Origin: Anniella stebbinsi
Taxonomy: Eukaryota > Chordata > Lepidosauria > Squamata > Anniellidae
Length of the DNA stretch: 64,000 nt
Direction of reading: 5' to 3'
Assembly (NCBI GenBank): GCA_029215795.1
Contig: JARDYH010000004.1
Location: 203,898,017 to 203,962,016 of the forward strand
The notes under the pieces are model-generated. The model was not told the DNA's origin, did not search any database, and saw only the letters and a list, made by a program, of their open reading frames with translations. Below are positions 1 through 10,641 of the stretch, piece by piece; the stretch's first letter is position 1, and each line of letters opens with the position of its first letter. The translations under genes were made by a program, and so were the position numbers.

Positions 1-3
1 GGT

Positions 4-110
4 GGCTTCGGATTGGCTGCATGACGCTGCCGCCAATCCGAAGCCATCTAGGGGCAAAGCCCCAAAGCTCCGCACTAAAAAAGTCGGGCATATAGTCTGA
101 CTTTTTTAGT
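4..110. repeat. Two hairpins at the window start
   Basis: GGCTTCGGATTGGC (4-17) pairs with GCCAATCCGAAGCC (32-45). ACTAAAAAAGTC (74-85) pairs with GACTTTTTTAGT (99-110). Both are perfect. The element they belong to extends left of the window. Confidence 0.85.
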
Positions 111-660
111 TTGGAGTGAAGCAATGGTGGCATTTGCCATCTGTTGCTTTTACTCTGGCACTTCTTGGAGGCATGCCAAGTCTATGGCGACTACTGATTG
201 GTCCCCATGGGCTGAGTACTTCCGCGCCTCTGCAGTTCTCCCCCTATTCTAAAATGAAAAAAATAAAATAAAAACTACCCTCGCCGCCACGCAGTCACCC
301 CCATTTTAAAAAGTAAAAAAAACTACCCTCCATGCCTCGCAGTCACCCCCCTTTTAAAAAGTAAAATAATTAAAAAAAGAACTCACCTATGCGCCTTGCA
401 ATCCCTCCCCCCCACTTTACAAAAGAAATAATACAAAAAAAGTACCTTTTGAGGAGGTGTGAGCATGGCAGCGGCAGCAGCAGCAGCAAGCTAAACTGTT
501 GTGATGCTCCCTCCACTGTAGATGGGCGGAGGGAGCGCAAATGCGCATCACGCTGCCTGCCACCGCCAGCTCAACACAATACAGGTGCTGTCAAGAGGAG
601 GCCTCAGTCATGTTTTCCTCTTCTATAGCAGGTTGGTCAGGATCTCAGTTGTTATTGGAA
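111..660. other. Intergenic, no gene seen
   Basis: It holds the tandem repeat at 241-420, a (GCA)n-like patch at 468-489 and otherwise unremarkable DNA. The open frame at 389-628 is low-complexity. Confidence 0.6.
241..420 (+). repeat. Degenerate ~50-bp tandem repeat
   Basis: Three to four units of the form AAAACTACCCTC...GCAGTCACCCCCnTTTTAAAAAGTAAA follow each other. The third is diverged (GCAATCCCTCCCCCCCACTTTACAAAAG). Confidence 0.7.
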
Positions 661-689
661 GCACTTAATGGGGTTGGTCAGGCAAAAGA

Positions 690-1445
690 CCACAATCCAT
701 CTCTATAAATGTTTTATTGGTGAATAATATGATATACAGGGTTTTAAAGAGGAACAAAATAGGGAATTGGGTTGTCCCATTGTGCCTAATAAGTGGATCA
801 CCGCTTTGGTGTTTATACTTATCATGGCTATGGATCTTGGGTTGAGTCGTATACAGCAAAAATGTTTGTTTCGTGTCTATTGGATACCGCAACAATTTTT
901 AATACAGGTTCATCTAATTTGGCTAATTGCTTGCAGTGCAATTAGCGAATGCTTCTTTTAAACATATGTTTTGGCAATGTCTAGTAACTGCTTCTTTTTC
1001 TGAGGAAGTTATTCTACATATAATTTTGTACTGGAACAGTCTTCAATATTAGTGATGTACATGCTCTTTTAAATTATTCACCTGCTTCTAGGAAATTAAT
1101 GAATGGTCATTGAAAATTGATTCTCTGCATGCTTTTGACATGTAAAAGACTGATATTATAACACTGGAAGGATAGACATTCAGCTCCTACAATGCAATGG
1201 ATCGAAGACCTTAATAGCACCTTCAATATCTGAATGTGTGGCGTATAGATGCTAAGTTTCAAATTGATACTTATTTGGATACGTGGTGCACTGTTGTTGA
1301 AGCTCATGTATAATTGCTAGAAAGTTGTCATTTGTGTCTATTTCATATGTATTCGTTATATGGATATATGCAAATCTATGTATGTATACCATTTTTTTCC
1401 TCTGTTGTAATTTCACAATAAAGAAAATCATTTTAAAATGTCAAT
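690..1445 (+). mobile_element. Decayed L1-like LINE 3' end
   Basis: Broken frames read KCLFRVYWIPQ, then after a frameshift ...FKHMFWQC and SEEVILHIILYWN, similar to the C-terminal 'HxFWxC' zinc region of vertebrate L1 ORF2. The stretch ends in TTCACAATAAAGAAAATC near 1430, a polyadenylation-like end. It carries many stops. The L1 assignment rests on a short motif and is tentative. Confidence 0.45.
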
Positions 1446-1449
1446 CCTA

Positions 1450-2030
1450 AAAATACATAATAAAACTTATCTCTGCTAATTTTAACATTGTGTCATTAAA
1501 AACTGTTTTTATATGGTACAAGAACATTAAAATACAGTGTTGTGATTGTTGGGTTTTATTTAACAGTACAAGAACCATTAAAAAACGTTAGATATAAATA
1601 AATGAAGTTGGAACTCAAGAGGCCAGTATTATGAGGAATGCTGCTATTCCTCTGGAATTAGACAATTTAAAATGTTTGTTTGAGTGACCCCTAGTGGAAG
1701 ATAGGTACCTCCACAGATCTGAAATGGCTAGAATCTGTCAGTCTCCAAGACCAGTTATATTGGGATCTCTTCAATATTGGAAGCTCACTTTGTGAAACAA
1801 CCACATGAAACATGCATATGTAAATAATATATGCTTAAGGAAGCTCACGTTCACAGAACTGTAGAGCCTAAGGCTGCCATGTAGCTCTTCTAGTCTAACC
1901 GACCGCTTGAACATTCTCTTGTGTGGATAAAGAAATGGGGACTGAGATTACACATTTGGAACCATTTGCTGGTGAAATGAAAAACCAAGGGTGGGAGGGC
2001 ATTTTCAGCCTGAGGGCCAAATTGGCTCCA
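1450..2030. other. Intergenic, no gene seen
   Basis: AT-rich DNA with no open frame of note and no structured repeat I can delimit. Confidence 0.6.
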
Positions 2031-2035
2031 AGTAA

Positions 2036-2390
2036 TAATAATAATAATAATAATAACGATTTATTTCTTACCCGCCTCTCCGTCTAGATCGAGGCAGGGA
2101 ACAACAACATGATAAAATACATAAAACTAATTAAAACATGACAAATATTATTAAAACTGCATTAAAACATCCTAAAACATCCTAAAAACATTCTAAAAAT
2201 TACACTGGATATGCCTGCCGGAAGAGAACAGTCTTTATAGCTTTCTTAAATTCTAAAAGACTGTTAAGTTGACGAGTCTCCTCCGGCAGGTCATTCCACA
2301 GTCTGGGAGCGGCAGAAGAGAAGCATGTCTGTTGCCAAAAACCAGTTCTAGCAGTTGTCATCTCCACCAGGAGCAGGTCTTTTGTGAAGC
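2036..2390 (-). mobile_element. L2-type LINE 3' fragment (minus strand)
   Basis: It starts with (AAT)7 at 2036-2056, the reverse complement of an (ATT)n tail. Then comes TTATTTCTTACCCGCCTC and, further in, CTCCGGCAGGTCATTCCACAGTCTGGGAGC, the inverse of the LINE's 'LWN-LP' end region also seen at 20280-20300. It is strongly decayed. Confidence 0.7.
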
Positions 2391-2477
2391 TTCTTCTTCT
2401 TCTTCTTCTTCTTCTTCTTCTTCTTCTTCTTCTTCTTCTTCTTCTTCCTCCTCCTCTTCCTCCTCCTCCTCCTCCTA
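2390..2477 (+). repeat. (CTT)n/(CCT)n microsatellite
   Basis: About 19 CTT units pass into CCT/CTT units. An open frame that reads it as poly-serine (2269-2661) is a by-product of the repeat. Confidence 0.95.
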
Positions 2478-2479
2478 TC

Positions 2480-5400
2480 AGAGGTTAGCCATCATTACAG
2501 CTATTTTTGTTTTTGACTCCGCTGCTCTAAATAATTCTACAGAAGTACAGCTATACCATTCCCTCACGTTCTTTAACCATGATGTTCATCTTCTTTCCAC
2601 TGATCTTTTCCCTTCGGTTTTCCCTTGTATAGTCAGGAGTATGGTATATTTTTCTCCTTGAATAATATGACCAAAATATTGTAATTTTCTTCTTTTGATG
2701 GTATTTATTAATTCCGTTTCTTTACCCTACATAGTGCATCCTTATTTGTAAAGCTAACGGGTCTTAATTACTCATTCAAGGCCAAACCACCTCCATACAC
2801 TTTGCATCAAAACAAGGAACAGTGCATGTGAAGCCAACTGGACTGCAGCCTCAAGGAGCTCTTCTAGGGGCTGTGGTTCAGTCAGGAGCTGGCTTCATTA
2901 TGCCCTTCTCATATACCAGGGTAAAGAAGGAGCAAGATGGCCTATCGTTGATATTTTGAGGCCTCTGGTGGCCAAAATTCAAAACTGCAGATAAATTTAC
3001 CTATTGATTCCCCATCACTCAGAAGTCAAGTCTGCAACTGAAGGGCACCAATTCAGAAGCAGTGTGGCTTCTTCTACAGAGCGCACAGTGGGTTGAACCG
3101 CCATCTTAAGTGAAAACAACTCAGCTAAATGTCACCTTTTGGGGGGTTGCCTTTTAAGATGGGAGTTCTGGTTTTTTCTTTAGGCTCTGAGGTTCCAGTG
3201 ATTGTGCCAGTGCACTAAAAGAGTGCAAAAAAGAAACTGAAAGATTAGGAAGAACTGTTGCCTGCTTGCCTCAACAGGTGCAGCACCGGAACCTGCACAG
3301 TTGTTAGGTGGAGGGGTCTTGGACAAGCCTCTTACCTCTCAGCCTCCCTGGTTTTCATTCTGTAAAATGGGTGTTGCAGCAGCAATTGTGGGGTCAATTG
3401 TTTCCTTGTTAGGACAGATGAATCTTGTCAATTTCGCTTTCTCTCACTTTCTCACTTTTTCAATCTTCATTTCATTTCATCTCATTCTGTTTCTGCATCA
3501 GTTTGTGAATGTTTTAAAAAAGGTCTGTATGAAAATTGGGATGTATTTTCATGTGCATTTCTCCTAACATATATATTATTTTCCTATATTATTTTCACTA
3601 GTACATTATTGTTGTTGTTGTCATCTTCATTTCTATACCACCCCATAGCCAAAACTCTCTGGGTGGTTTACAACAATTCATAAAAATACAAAATACAACA
3701 TAATAACAATAGACTAAAATTTTTAAATAGAAAAATTAAAACAATGGAAACAGCAAAAAACAAAAAAACCCACTTTAAATAAAACACATTTTTATTTATT
3801 TATTTTAAATAAAACAGCAGACATAGATGCCTCTATGTATGCACTTTCCCCAAATACGCACATTTGTGGATACATTTTTTTTAAATTGGAGAACTACATT
3901 GGATAAGTTGGAGTAGTGCAAATACTGAAGGATAACTGCATTTCGGTTTGTGTATTGGTTTAGGAAGAATTAGGTAGCTTTGCATTAAAATGTGGTGCAA
4001 ACAAATTTCTCCACCTGCCCTATCTCATTGTACTGTTTGTGGTTTAGGAAAAGTGACTTGCCCCAAACCCATAGTGGCCCTGCCAAAAGCCTCAGAGAAG
4101 TTTGCAAGCAGAGCATGAGGGCAATAGGTATTGCTTGCTCTGTTCTTTGTCTGCAACAGTTGCTGTTTAGAAACTATTTAGCTGTCATAGGTTATATGAG
4201 GTGCTTTCTACGGGTGCAAATAGGCTAGAGTAGGTTGGAGGAGGTATGGGAGGTAGAATTGAGCCATAAAAGCCCCTCCAAAAAAGTGGTTGTGTAAGGA
4301 AGTCCTAAGTGTCAAATCCCCATTATTTAATTTGGATTGGTTATCTTTAATATATTTTAATTACATTTCTCACAACCAGTGTGGTAGAAGGGTGAGGATA
4401 TAAAGATATATTTAACTTAATATGTGTTTAAATATATATTTAGCCTAATGGAAATATGTGCAGAAGTGAAAAAAATATTAAATAATCTTAAGTACTTTTT
4501 GAAAGTTTGCTTTTTACTGCTATTGAGTTATTACTGATATAGTGGGTTGAAAGGCATTAGGAAAGAACTTCCTATCTGTTAAAAAGTAGTTGTGTAATGG
4601 AAGAGGTAATGCGGTGAAGCTTTGAATGCCCTTCAACGGAGGCTTTAAGAAAGAAGGTTGATCAGCGCAACAACACTGAAAACGGCTCGTGAAACCTAAG
4701 GAAAAATCTCCCTTTTCATCCAGTTTCATTGGAAACAAGTGAATACCTCTGATTTTACATAAATGTGTGATATATTTTTGAGACATCTTCTAGATCTGCT
4801 TCTGTGGAAAAAAAACTACCAGAAAGGTCAGTTTACTAAGGGAGCAATCCAATTGGATCCATTTTAGCTAGATGGGCATTTTCACATGTCTAGTGGAGGC
4901 TTCAGGAAGTGGGAGGGACAGAGACCTGGGATAGCTTGGATCCTTACGTCCTCAGTCTCCTCCACTCTCCATTCATCAACACGCCCCCTTTCACCCTTTT
5001 ACAAGCTCGTGTTTGCAAGTTTGTAGCAGCAGGCAGCACGGTTCTCTCTGTGCTGTTTGTGAGGAGGTGGAAGAGTGGGTGGGGAGCTTGGTTTCTTGTC
5101 TTTGAGGTTGGAGTGCTGTCTCTGGCCTTGGATCCAGTAATCAGAAATATCCTATTTCCCCCAGATGCTGTCTGGGGGCATAGAATTCCTCCCTAAGAAT
5201 TGTAAGTCATTTAGATGTCATGGATATCTTTGGTAACTCACAGGTTTCTGCCACAACAATATATATGACATTTGAAGTACACATTGGAACATTAGACAAC
5301 ACATAAGCTGCCAGAGACCTTGAGGCTTGAGTGACTTGTTGCTATGTTTTGTTGCTTGTAAGAGTAGACAAAGCTCAAGAGTCAAAATAGCATCCTCAAG

Positions 5401-6540
5401 GTAGGGTGGACACTTACGAATGGTCAAAAGAGAGGACATGCAGTACCAAAAAGTGGACAAAATAAACCAATTTGCATAAAATGTGTGTGTGCTAATTTAT
5501 ATGTTCAGATACAAATTTAAAAATAATTATTATAACGTAAATCTAGAAAATATTATAATATAAGTAGAAATGCTGTACATCTCACCATAGTGTGAAGACT
5601 GTGACAAAGTGACCTGTGTGCCTTGCTCCATCTGCTGTCCAGGCGCTGTTGATGGATAATTTCAAGACCCAGCTCTTCCATCTGATGGTTCTTTGTCTTT
5701 AAACCAGACTTGGACTGGACAGCCTTTCAAATAGTGGACACCTTCAAAATAGAAGACAGTCCTCTGGTAGCCCTTCAAATAGAGGAGTGTCCATTGTAAA
5801 AGAAGCCACCCTACGGACTCCAATATGACATAGAATTGGCATTATTATCATCATACCTCAGCACTTCTGACAATGTGCTAGATTTCTATTCAAAGGTTTG
5901 TTTTTTGACAGTCAAAACCCTGTATGGTAGTGGTTTTCAAAACGTATTTTGAGGAACCCAGGAGTTTTTTAGGTTTGCAGAAGTTCCTTGAGAAAAATAT
6001 TAGTAATGGTGGAAAACATCCTTAAAGTGCAGCTTGCCAATCTTCCCCTACAGAGCTGCAGGAAAATGTCAGGTATGTTCCAATGACCATTCTCAGTTCA
6101 CATGGGAGCAGGTTTGAGGCCTATTAGGTCTGGTGAGTGCGACAGGTGGCTTAATGTGTCCCAAAACCTTCTGCAGTGCAGAAGAATTAATATGACAGAC
6201 ACACAGGGGGCTCATCAGCCAACAAATTGATGTCAAAAGGGTTTTCCTAGAGAGGCCTTGTATTCAAGCACTCCTCTGGTTGTCATAGGCGACTGGGAAT
6301 TCCATACAGGTGTGTCAGTGGGCTGCCAGAGAAGGGCCTGTGCACTTTCTCCCGTCTCTGCATTCAACATGGAAACAAAGTAGCCTGCTAGAGGAGAAGA
6401 GCTCCTCCTCCAAAAGGCTAATCATGTTTATTTATTTTGAAGGATAATAAATTTCATGCCTTATCCCACTTGTCTGTCAAAGATGTAGACTCTTTGTTGC
6501 TTGACTATAAGGAGATGATTTTGTGTTTGTTTGTCTTTAT
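2480..6540. other. Intergenic, degraded repeats only
   Basis: Apart from the LINE end at 3610-3800, I see short poorly preserved inverted segments (for example CCCCCAGATGCTGTCTGGGGG near 5158-5180) and unique-looking DNA. Open frames are short and without domain signatures. Confidence 0.6.
3610..3800 (-). mobile_element. LINE 3'-end fragment (minus strand)
   Basis: It carries the sequence block TATACCACCCCATAGCC...CTCTCTGGGTGGTTTACAA, the inverse of the 3' UTR end shared by the copies at 40921 and 58051. An AT-rich simple stretch follows. Confidence 0.6.
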
Positions 6541-6547
6541 TTACTAC

Positions 6548-6746
6548 GGATGGAATCCAATGTCGTGGAGAAAACTGCTGCTTGCAGAATGGGACTTCCT
6601 CCTCCACCCTCCCAAAATCTGCTGGAACCCCCTGGACCAGATTTTGAGGGTGTGGGGTAGGCTGTGGAGGTGAGGGGGAATTGCCCCTTTTCCTGTTCTG
6701 TTGGCAAGCAGTTCCATCAGTGGAAGGACTTAATTGGATTCCATCC
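6548..6746. mobile_element. Small TIR element (MITE-like)
   Basis: The ends GGATGGAATCCAA (6548-6560) and TTGGATTCCATCC (6734-6746) are perfect inverted repeats enclosing ~200 bp with no coding capacity. A diverged relative may lie at 34694-34870 (TTGGATTCAACC ... AATCCATTCCATCAG). Confidence 0.7.
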
Positions 6747-6822
6747 TATATTTATATACCAACTTTCTGTCAATGCACTCAAGGTGGTTTACATTGTAAA
6801 GCAATGGCATATACCTTATCTA

Positions 6823-7164
6823 CAAGAATTCGCCTTTACGCCTGGTTAGGCGATTATGCGCATATTCACAGAAGCGCATTTACGCCTAATACCTCTGTAC
6901 GAGAGGCGGCGAAGCGCATTACTGGACGACCGAAACGCAATTTAAATTGTTGACATGTGGCGAACCGCTTGTTCACATAGTCAAAATGCGCTTTAACGGC
7001 CAGAGCAAAATAAAACTTGCTATTTAACGCGCATTCGATAATGCGCATAATCGGAGAGAAAACGCGCCTCTATGCCCGATTTGCGCTCCGTTCTTGTAGA
7101 GGTAAATTTTTTAATGCGCCTTGAAAGAGCTTTAAATGCCTCTTGTAGAGGCAGCCATAGACTC
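6823..7164 (+). mobile_element. Single-arm copy of the GCGCAT-rich fold-back element
   Basis: It matches the left arm of 8695-9375 from CAAGAATTCGCCTTTACGCCTGGTTAGGCG through TAATGCGCATAATCGGAGAG to CTCTTGTAGAGGCAGCC, and stops just past the palindrome centre. It therefore represents one arm plus the centre. Point differences are scattered. Confidence 0.8.
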
Positions 7165-8694
7165 TACTAGGCACAATACAAATGGGAAATGGGATGGAGA
7201 AAGAAAGAGGAAAATAAGCAAGTTCAGATACCAATTCTTACATAATGCTACATATGTGTTACAATATCCAGGTGGAATGGTTGCTAATGGGAGATAGTTC
7301 TGGGGCGGGTCAAATGGCATTTGGTCCCAGTTGGACCAATGGTGGAGGCGTTGCAGTATCAAACTGCCACTGCCCTCAGATGCAGCTAGGTGGAACAGAA
7401 TTATCCTTCTATTTTGCTCACACAATGGGACTCCTAGTATCTTCCCATCCAATGACCTAAAAGTATCTTCATTCCAAGTATTTAGAAGCTAAGAAAGTCC
7501 ACTGTGAGGAATGGGACTTGTACTGCTAGACGGCTTCCCGGATCACTTCACTGATGCTTTCACTGACAAAGTAGCTTTGGAAGCCCCCCTCCAGTGTATT
7601 AAAAAAAACCCAACATTTTGGAGCATGGCAGTGCCAAGGTGATGGAAGAAGAATTGTCATGAGTGACTATACATTAAAGCGCAAAGGTGTTGTGTTGTAA
7701 TCTCTGCCTGCAATTCTTGCTCCAATAAATGTAGATATAGCTGGTAAACATGTATATCAAATCTAAACGCACACATACTATCACAGGGGCAATTGGGACA
7801 CATTTCTATTGATCTTTTTTTTAAAAAAAGGCTTGACACCTCCCAATAATGGCAATAAAAAAAATGAGGGAATGAGACCTCCCAACAATGTGCGGCAATA
7901 ATCTGAAGAGACTGGTGAAGGGCTAAATAATGAGAGCATTCAAGTTCTAGCAAGTGATCACTGCAATTATCACATAAAACCATAGCTAATTTTTTCAAGC
8001 TGAGAACACTGCATGACACCCCTAGGCAGCATCTTCCATTAACCAAACAAGATTATCCAAGATAGAAAACAATTTGTGATGCCAATTGTGAGTTCACCTT
8101 TATGTGCCTTTAATCAATGGCTTCTTGATAAAAGATTAGAGAAGCAATATTCCCTCCTGTTTCTCTAATAAATATTTAGATGTTTTCAAACTTAACACAG
8201 CAATCCTACAGGGGAAGGAGAAATCAACGCGGAGGATCTGCCTCCACCTTTTCCTTATGTGGGCAGGGTGGAAGATGGTGGGGATTGGGATGCATGGATG
8301 GTTTACATCCTTTTTTAATTTCACTATTTAGGGTCTTAAAAAACCCTGTTTCTATTGCTTTCCAATAAGAAATAATCAATACCAGCTACAGGGTGATGCA
8401 GTCCCTCCCCCTGGGAACATGAGGGCTTTGGATTCTGTGGATCCCCCACCCCCATGGAATGCCTCTTTTTTGCCCTCTCTGATGACAGAAGAGCACTGGT
8501 TGTGAGCCATTCCAAATCCTCATGAGGCAGGGTTATAAGGTCACACCTCCCACTTCAAGGGTGGACCTCTCTTTCCACCATCAGAGAGGGAGATCTGAAA
8601 AATGCTGTGGTGCCTGGCCTGGCCTCCTAGGGACTAGATTGCACCCTAAGTCTTCCACACCCACCAAAGTGTTTGCCTTAGGCGGCAGTTGCTG
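7165..8694. other. Intergenic, no gene seen
   Basis: Unique-looking AT-rich DNA between the two fold-back element copies. The 129-codon minus-strand frame at 7657-8046 has no recognisable domain or supporting splice context. Confidence 0.6.
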
Positions 8695-9375
8695 CAAGGA
8701 TTCGCTTTTGCGGCTGGTTAGGCGATTATGCGCATAATCGCAGAAGCGCATTTACGCCTAATCCCTCTGCACGAGAGGCAGCAAAGCCCATTAAAGGATG
8801 TCCAAAATGCGCTTTACAAATAGTTAATGCGCATAAGCGCATATTCACACAGTCAAAATGCGCTTTAACGGACGGAGCAAAATAAAACTCGCGATTTAAC
8901 GCACATTCGATAATGCGCATAATCGGAGAGATCACGCGCCTCTACGCCCCATTTGCGCTCCGCTGGTGTGGAGGTAAATTTTTTAATGAGACTTCAAAGA
9001 GCATTAAACCTCTCTTGTAGAGGCAGCCAAAGGCTACCTCCACAAGAGAGGTTTAATGCTCTTTGAAGGCTCATTATAAATTTTACCTCCACACCAGCGG
9101 AGCACAAAACGGGCGTAGAGGCGCGTTATCTCCCGGATTATGCGCATTATCGAATGCGCGTTAAATAGCGACTTTTATTTTGCTCCGGCCGTTAAAGCGC
9201 ATTTTCGCAGTGTGAACAAGCGATTATGCGCATTAACTTCTTGTAAAGCGCTTTTTGGACATCAATTAATGCGCTTCGCCGCCTCTCGCCGCCTCCCGTG
9301 CAGAGGGATTAGGAGTAAATGCGCCTCTGCGATAATGCGCATAATCGCCGAACCGGGCGCAAAAGCGCATCCTTG
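8695..9375. mobile_element. GCGCAT-rich fold-back element, full palindrome (681 bp)
   Basis: The two ~335-bp arms are inverted copies of each other around a centre near 9030. The inner arms are perfect (9001-9018 against 9042-9059), and the outer ends pair as CAAGGATTCGCTTTTGCG against CGCAAAAGCGCATCCTTG. The arms are packed with ATTATGCGCATAAT-type palindromes and TTTAACG/CGTTAAA motifs and are unusually CpG-rich for the region. No transposase frame is present. It is probably a non-autonomous DNA transposon of fold-back type. The family is not recognised, and no target duplication is obvious. Confidence 0.8.
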
Positions 9376-9585
9376 TGGCGGGGGCCTTAGTGTCCCCTAT
9401 GTTTGCTTGTTACCTTGGAGGACATTGTCCTGTCATTATTGTGGAAGACAGATTCATCTGCCAGTCCAGTCAGTTTTTGTACATAGAATGGGAGGGGATG
9501 CCATCTTGTTCTTCATCTCTGGTACTGAAATGTCTTAGGCAAGCCCTGATATTCATCATATGCTTTTTGGTTGGTAACTAGGGGG

Positions 9586-9735
9586 CAGATTTGACCTGGA
9601 TGCTTCCAGTTGCTGACATAATCAGTTGGAAGGGGCCTAAAAGGTCATTTTGTGTGGTCTTTCCATGGGCCACAACACTAGACTAGATAGGCCTTCAGTC
9701 TGATCCAGCATGGCCCTCCTGACGTTCTTATCTAG
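9586..9735 (+). mobile_element. CR1-like LINE 3' end
   Basis: It ends with ACTAGATAGGCCTTCAGTCTGATCCAGCATGGCCCTCCTGACGTTCTTA, the same 3' block as at 47780-47831. It resembles the sauropsid CR1-type tail with short TTCTTATG-like end repeats. Family assignment is from general knowledge. Confidence 0.6.
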
Positions 9736-9859
9736 TCCAAACTCCTGCCCATGCATGAGATTCACTACTACTACAGTACCCCTGATATGTGTCCATCCAT
9801 GCTGGGAATTGTAGGATTTTATTCTGTCTAAATATGCCTAGGATCGCACCCTTAGAAGC

Positions 9860-10525
9860 GGGTTGTCGGCGATGAGAAAACTGCTTCCTTATTGCAAAAG
9901 AATCTTTGCCGACGTTCTACAAAATCATCTGGAGACCTTTCAGAGTAGAAGCCAATTTCCCATTCCGCCACTCTCAATCCTTCGTACGTCCCTTTTCCAG
10001 GGCCAGACCTAACCCCCACCCCCTACTAAAGAGAGGCGCATCTGTGAGGCTAGAGCGGCAAACCCGGAAGCACTGGCCATCTTTTTCTGTATGCCGGAGC
10101 CGTTGTTTGACGCCGCCCTTTTGCTGCTTGGCGTCAATGTATTGCAAGGCAGAGGCGTGGAGGGGGCGCGCCGGGTTGCGTGGCAGTAGAAGCCGCGGTC
10201 GCTTGCCGGCCGAGGGAAAAGGGAGCGCCAAGCAGCAGCAGCAGCAGCAGCACCTTCCCTCCCTCCTTGCTTTTTTTTCTTTTGCCTCCTTTTCGGTCTC
10301 TTGCTCGGCCCACCTACTCCCCACCTCTTCCCTTGAGGAACCGGGCTTGTGCGCAACCCATTTAAGGACCTCCAGCGCCAAGCCGGCGTCTAAGCAAAGC
10401 ACGCACACAAAAACGCACCTTTTCTTTCCCCTCTCTCCTTTCCTCCTCCCGCGCTGCGTCGACTCCTTGTGCCCGGCGCGTCTGCCCGCAGCTTTTCTTC
10501 TCTCCCTCCTCCGCGCTCGTTGCAA
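9860..10525 (+). promoter_or_regulatory. PAPSS1: CpG-rich promoter / 5' leader of PAPSS1
   Basis: This stretch is rich in CpG and GC compared with the AT-rich surroundings. It contains GC-box-like runs near 10157-10172, a CAG run at 10231-10252, and long CT-rich tracts at 10255-10340 and 10420-10515. It ends directly at the start codon of exon 1. I see no convincing TATA box. It is most likely a CpG-island promoter with dispersed starts, as expected for a housekeeping gene. The transcription start site cannot be fixed from sequence alone, so the promoter/5'UTR boundary is left open. Several open frames cross the region on both strands, but they are low-complexity products of GC-rich DNA. Confidence 0.75.
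10231..10252 (+). repeat. (CAG)7 trinucleotide run in the PAPSS1 leader
   Basis: Seven uninterrupted AGC/CAG units lie about 275 bp upstream of the PAPSS1 start codon, inside the CpG-rich leader. If transcribed, the run would lie in the 5' UTR. Confidence 0.9.
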
Positions 10526-10585
10526 ATGGATGTCCCCGCCAGCCGGTGCAAAAAAGTCAAGCTGAGCAACAAAGTGCAGAGTTGG
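10526..10585 (+). CDS. PAPSS1: PAPSS1 exon 1 (coding part, residues 1-20)
   Basis: The exon encodes the short N-terminal extension before the APS kinase fold, including CKKVKLSN, a lysine-rich segment shared with vertebrate PAPSS1 and probably part of its nuclear-localisation signal. The start is the ATG at 10526 (context CAAATGG). It gives a 20-residue first exon, the same length as in the human protein. An upstream in-frame GTG at 10469 was not used. The donor GTAAGT follows directly at 10586 after the Trp codon (phase 0). The next exon begins with [11 protein letters not shown], which restores the conserved sequence. Confidence 0.95.
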
Positions 10586-10600
10586 GTAAGTCCGAGCTTA

Positions 10601-10641
10601 GGGGGGGTGTTGGGGGGGGGGGTGGCAGTGGCAATGGTGGG
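10601..10641 (+). promoter_or_regulatory. G-run cluster just inside intron 1 (potential G-quadruplex)
   Basis: Runs of 7 and 11 G (10601-10607 and 10612-10622) are followed by GG and GGG runs with short spacers, starting 16 bp after the exon 1 donor. Such runs can form quadruplexes in DNA or nascent RNA, or bind hnRNP H/F as intronic splicing enhancers. This role is inferred from composition only. Confidence 0.45.

Noticed and set aside
241..420. Tandem repeats as a possible CRISPR array
   Set aside because: The units are degenerate, have no unique spacers and lie in vertebrate DNA.
2269..2661. 130-codon frame with a long serine run
   Set aside because: The serine run is the translation of a (CTT)n/(CCT)n microsatellite next to LINE debris; no domain and no splice context.
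10469..10525. Upstream in-frame extension of PAPSS1 exon 1
   Set aside because: The apparent start is a GTG. The ATG at 10526 gives the family-typical 20-residue first exon.
9906..10565. 219-codon plus-strand and 183-codon minus-strand frames over the PAPSS1 leader
   Set aside because: These are composition-driven open frames in a CpG-rich, CT-rich region. They are not in frame with exon 1 and have no recognisable domain.
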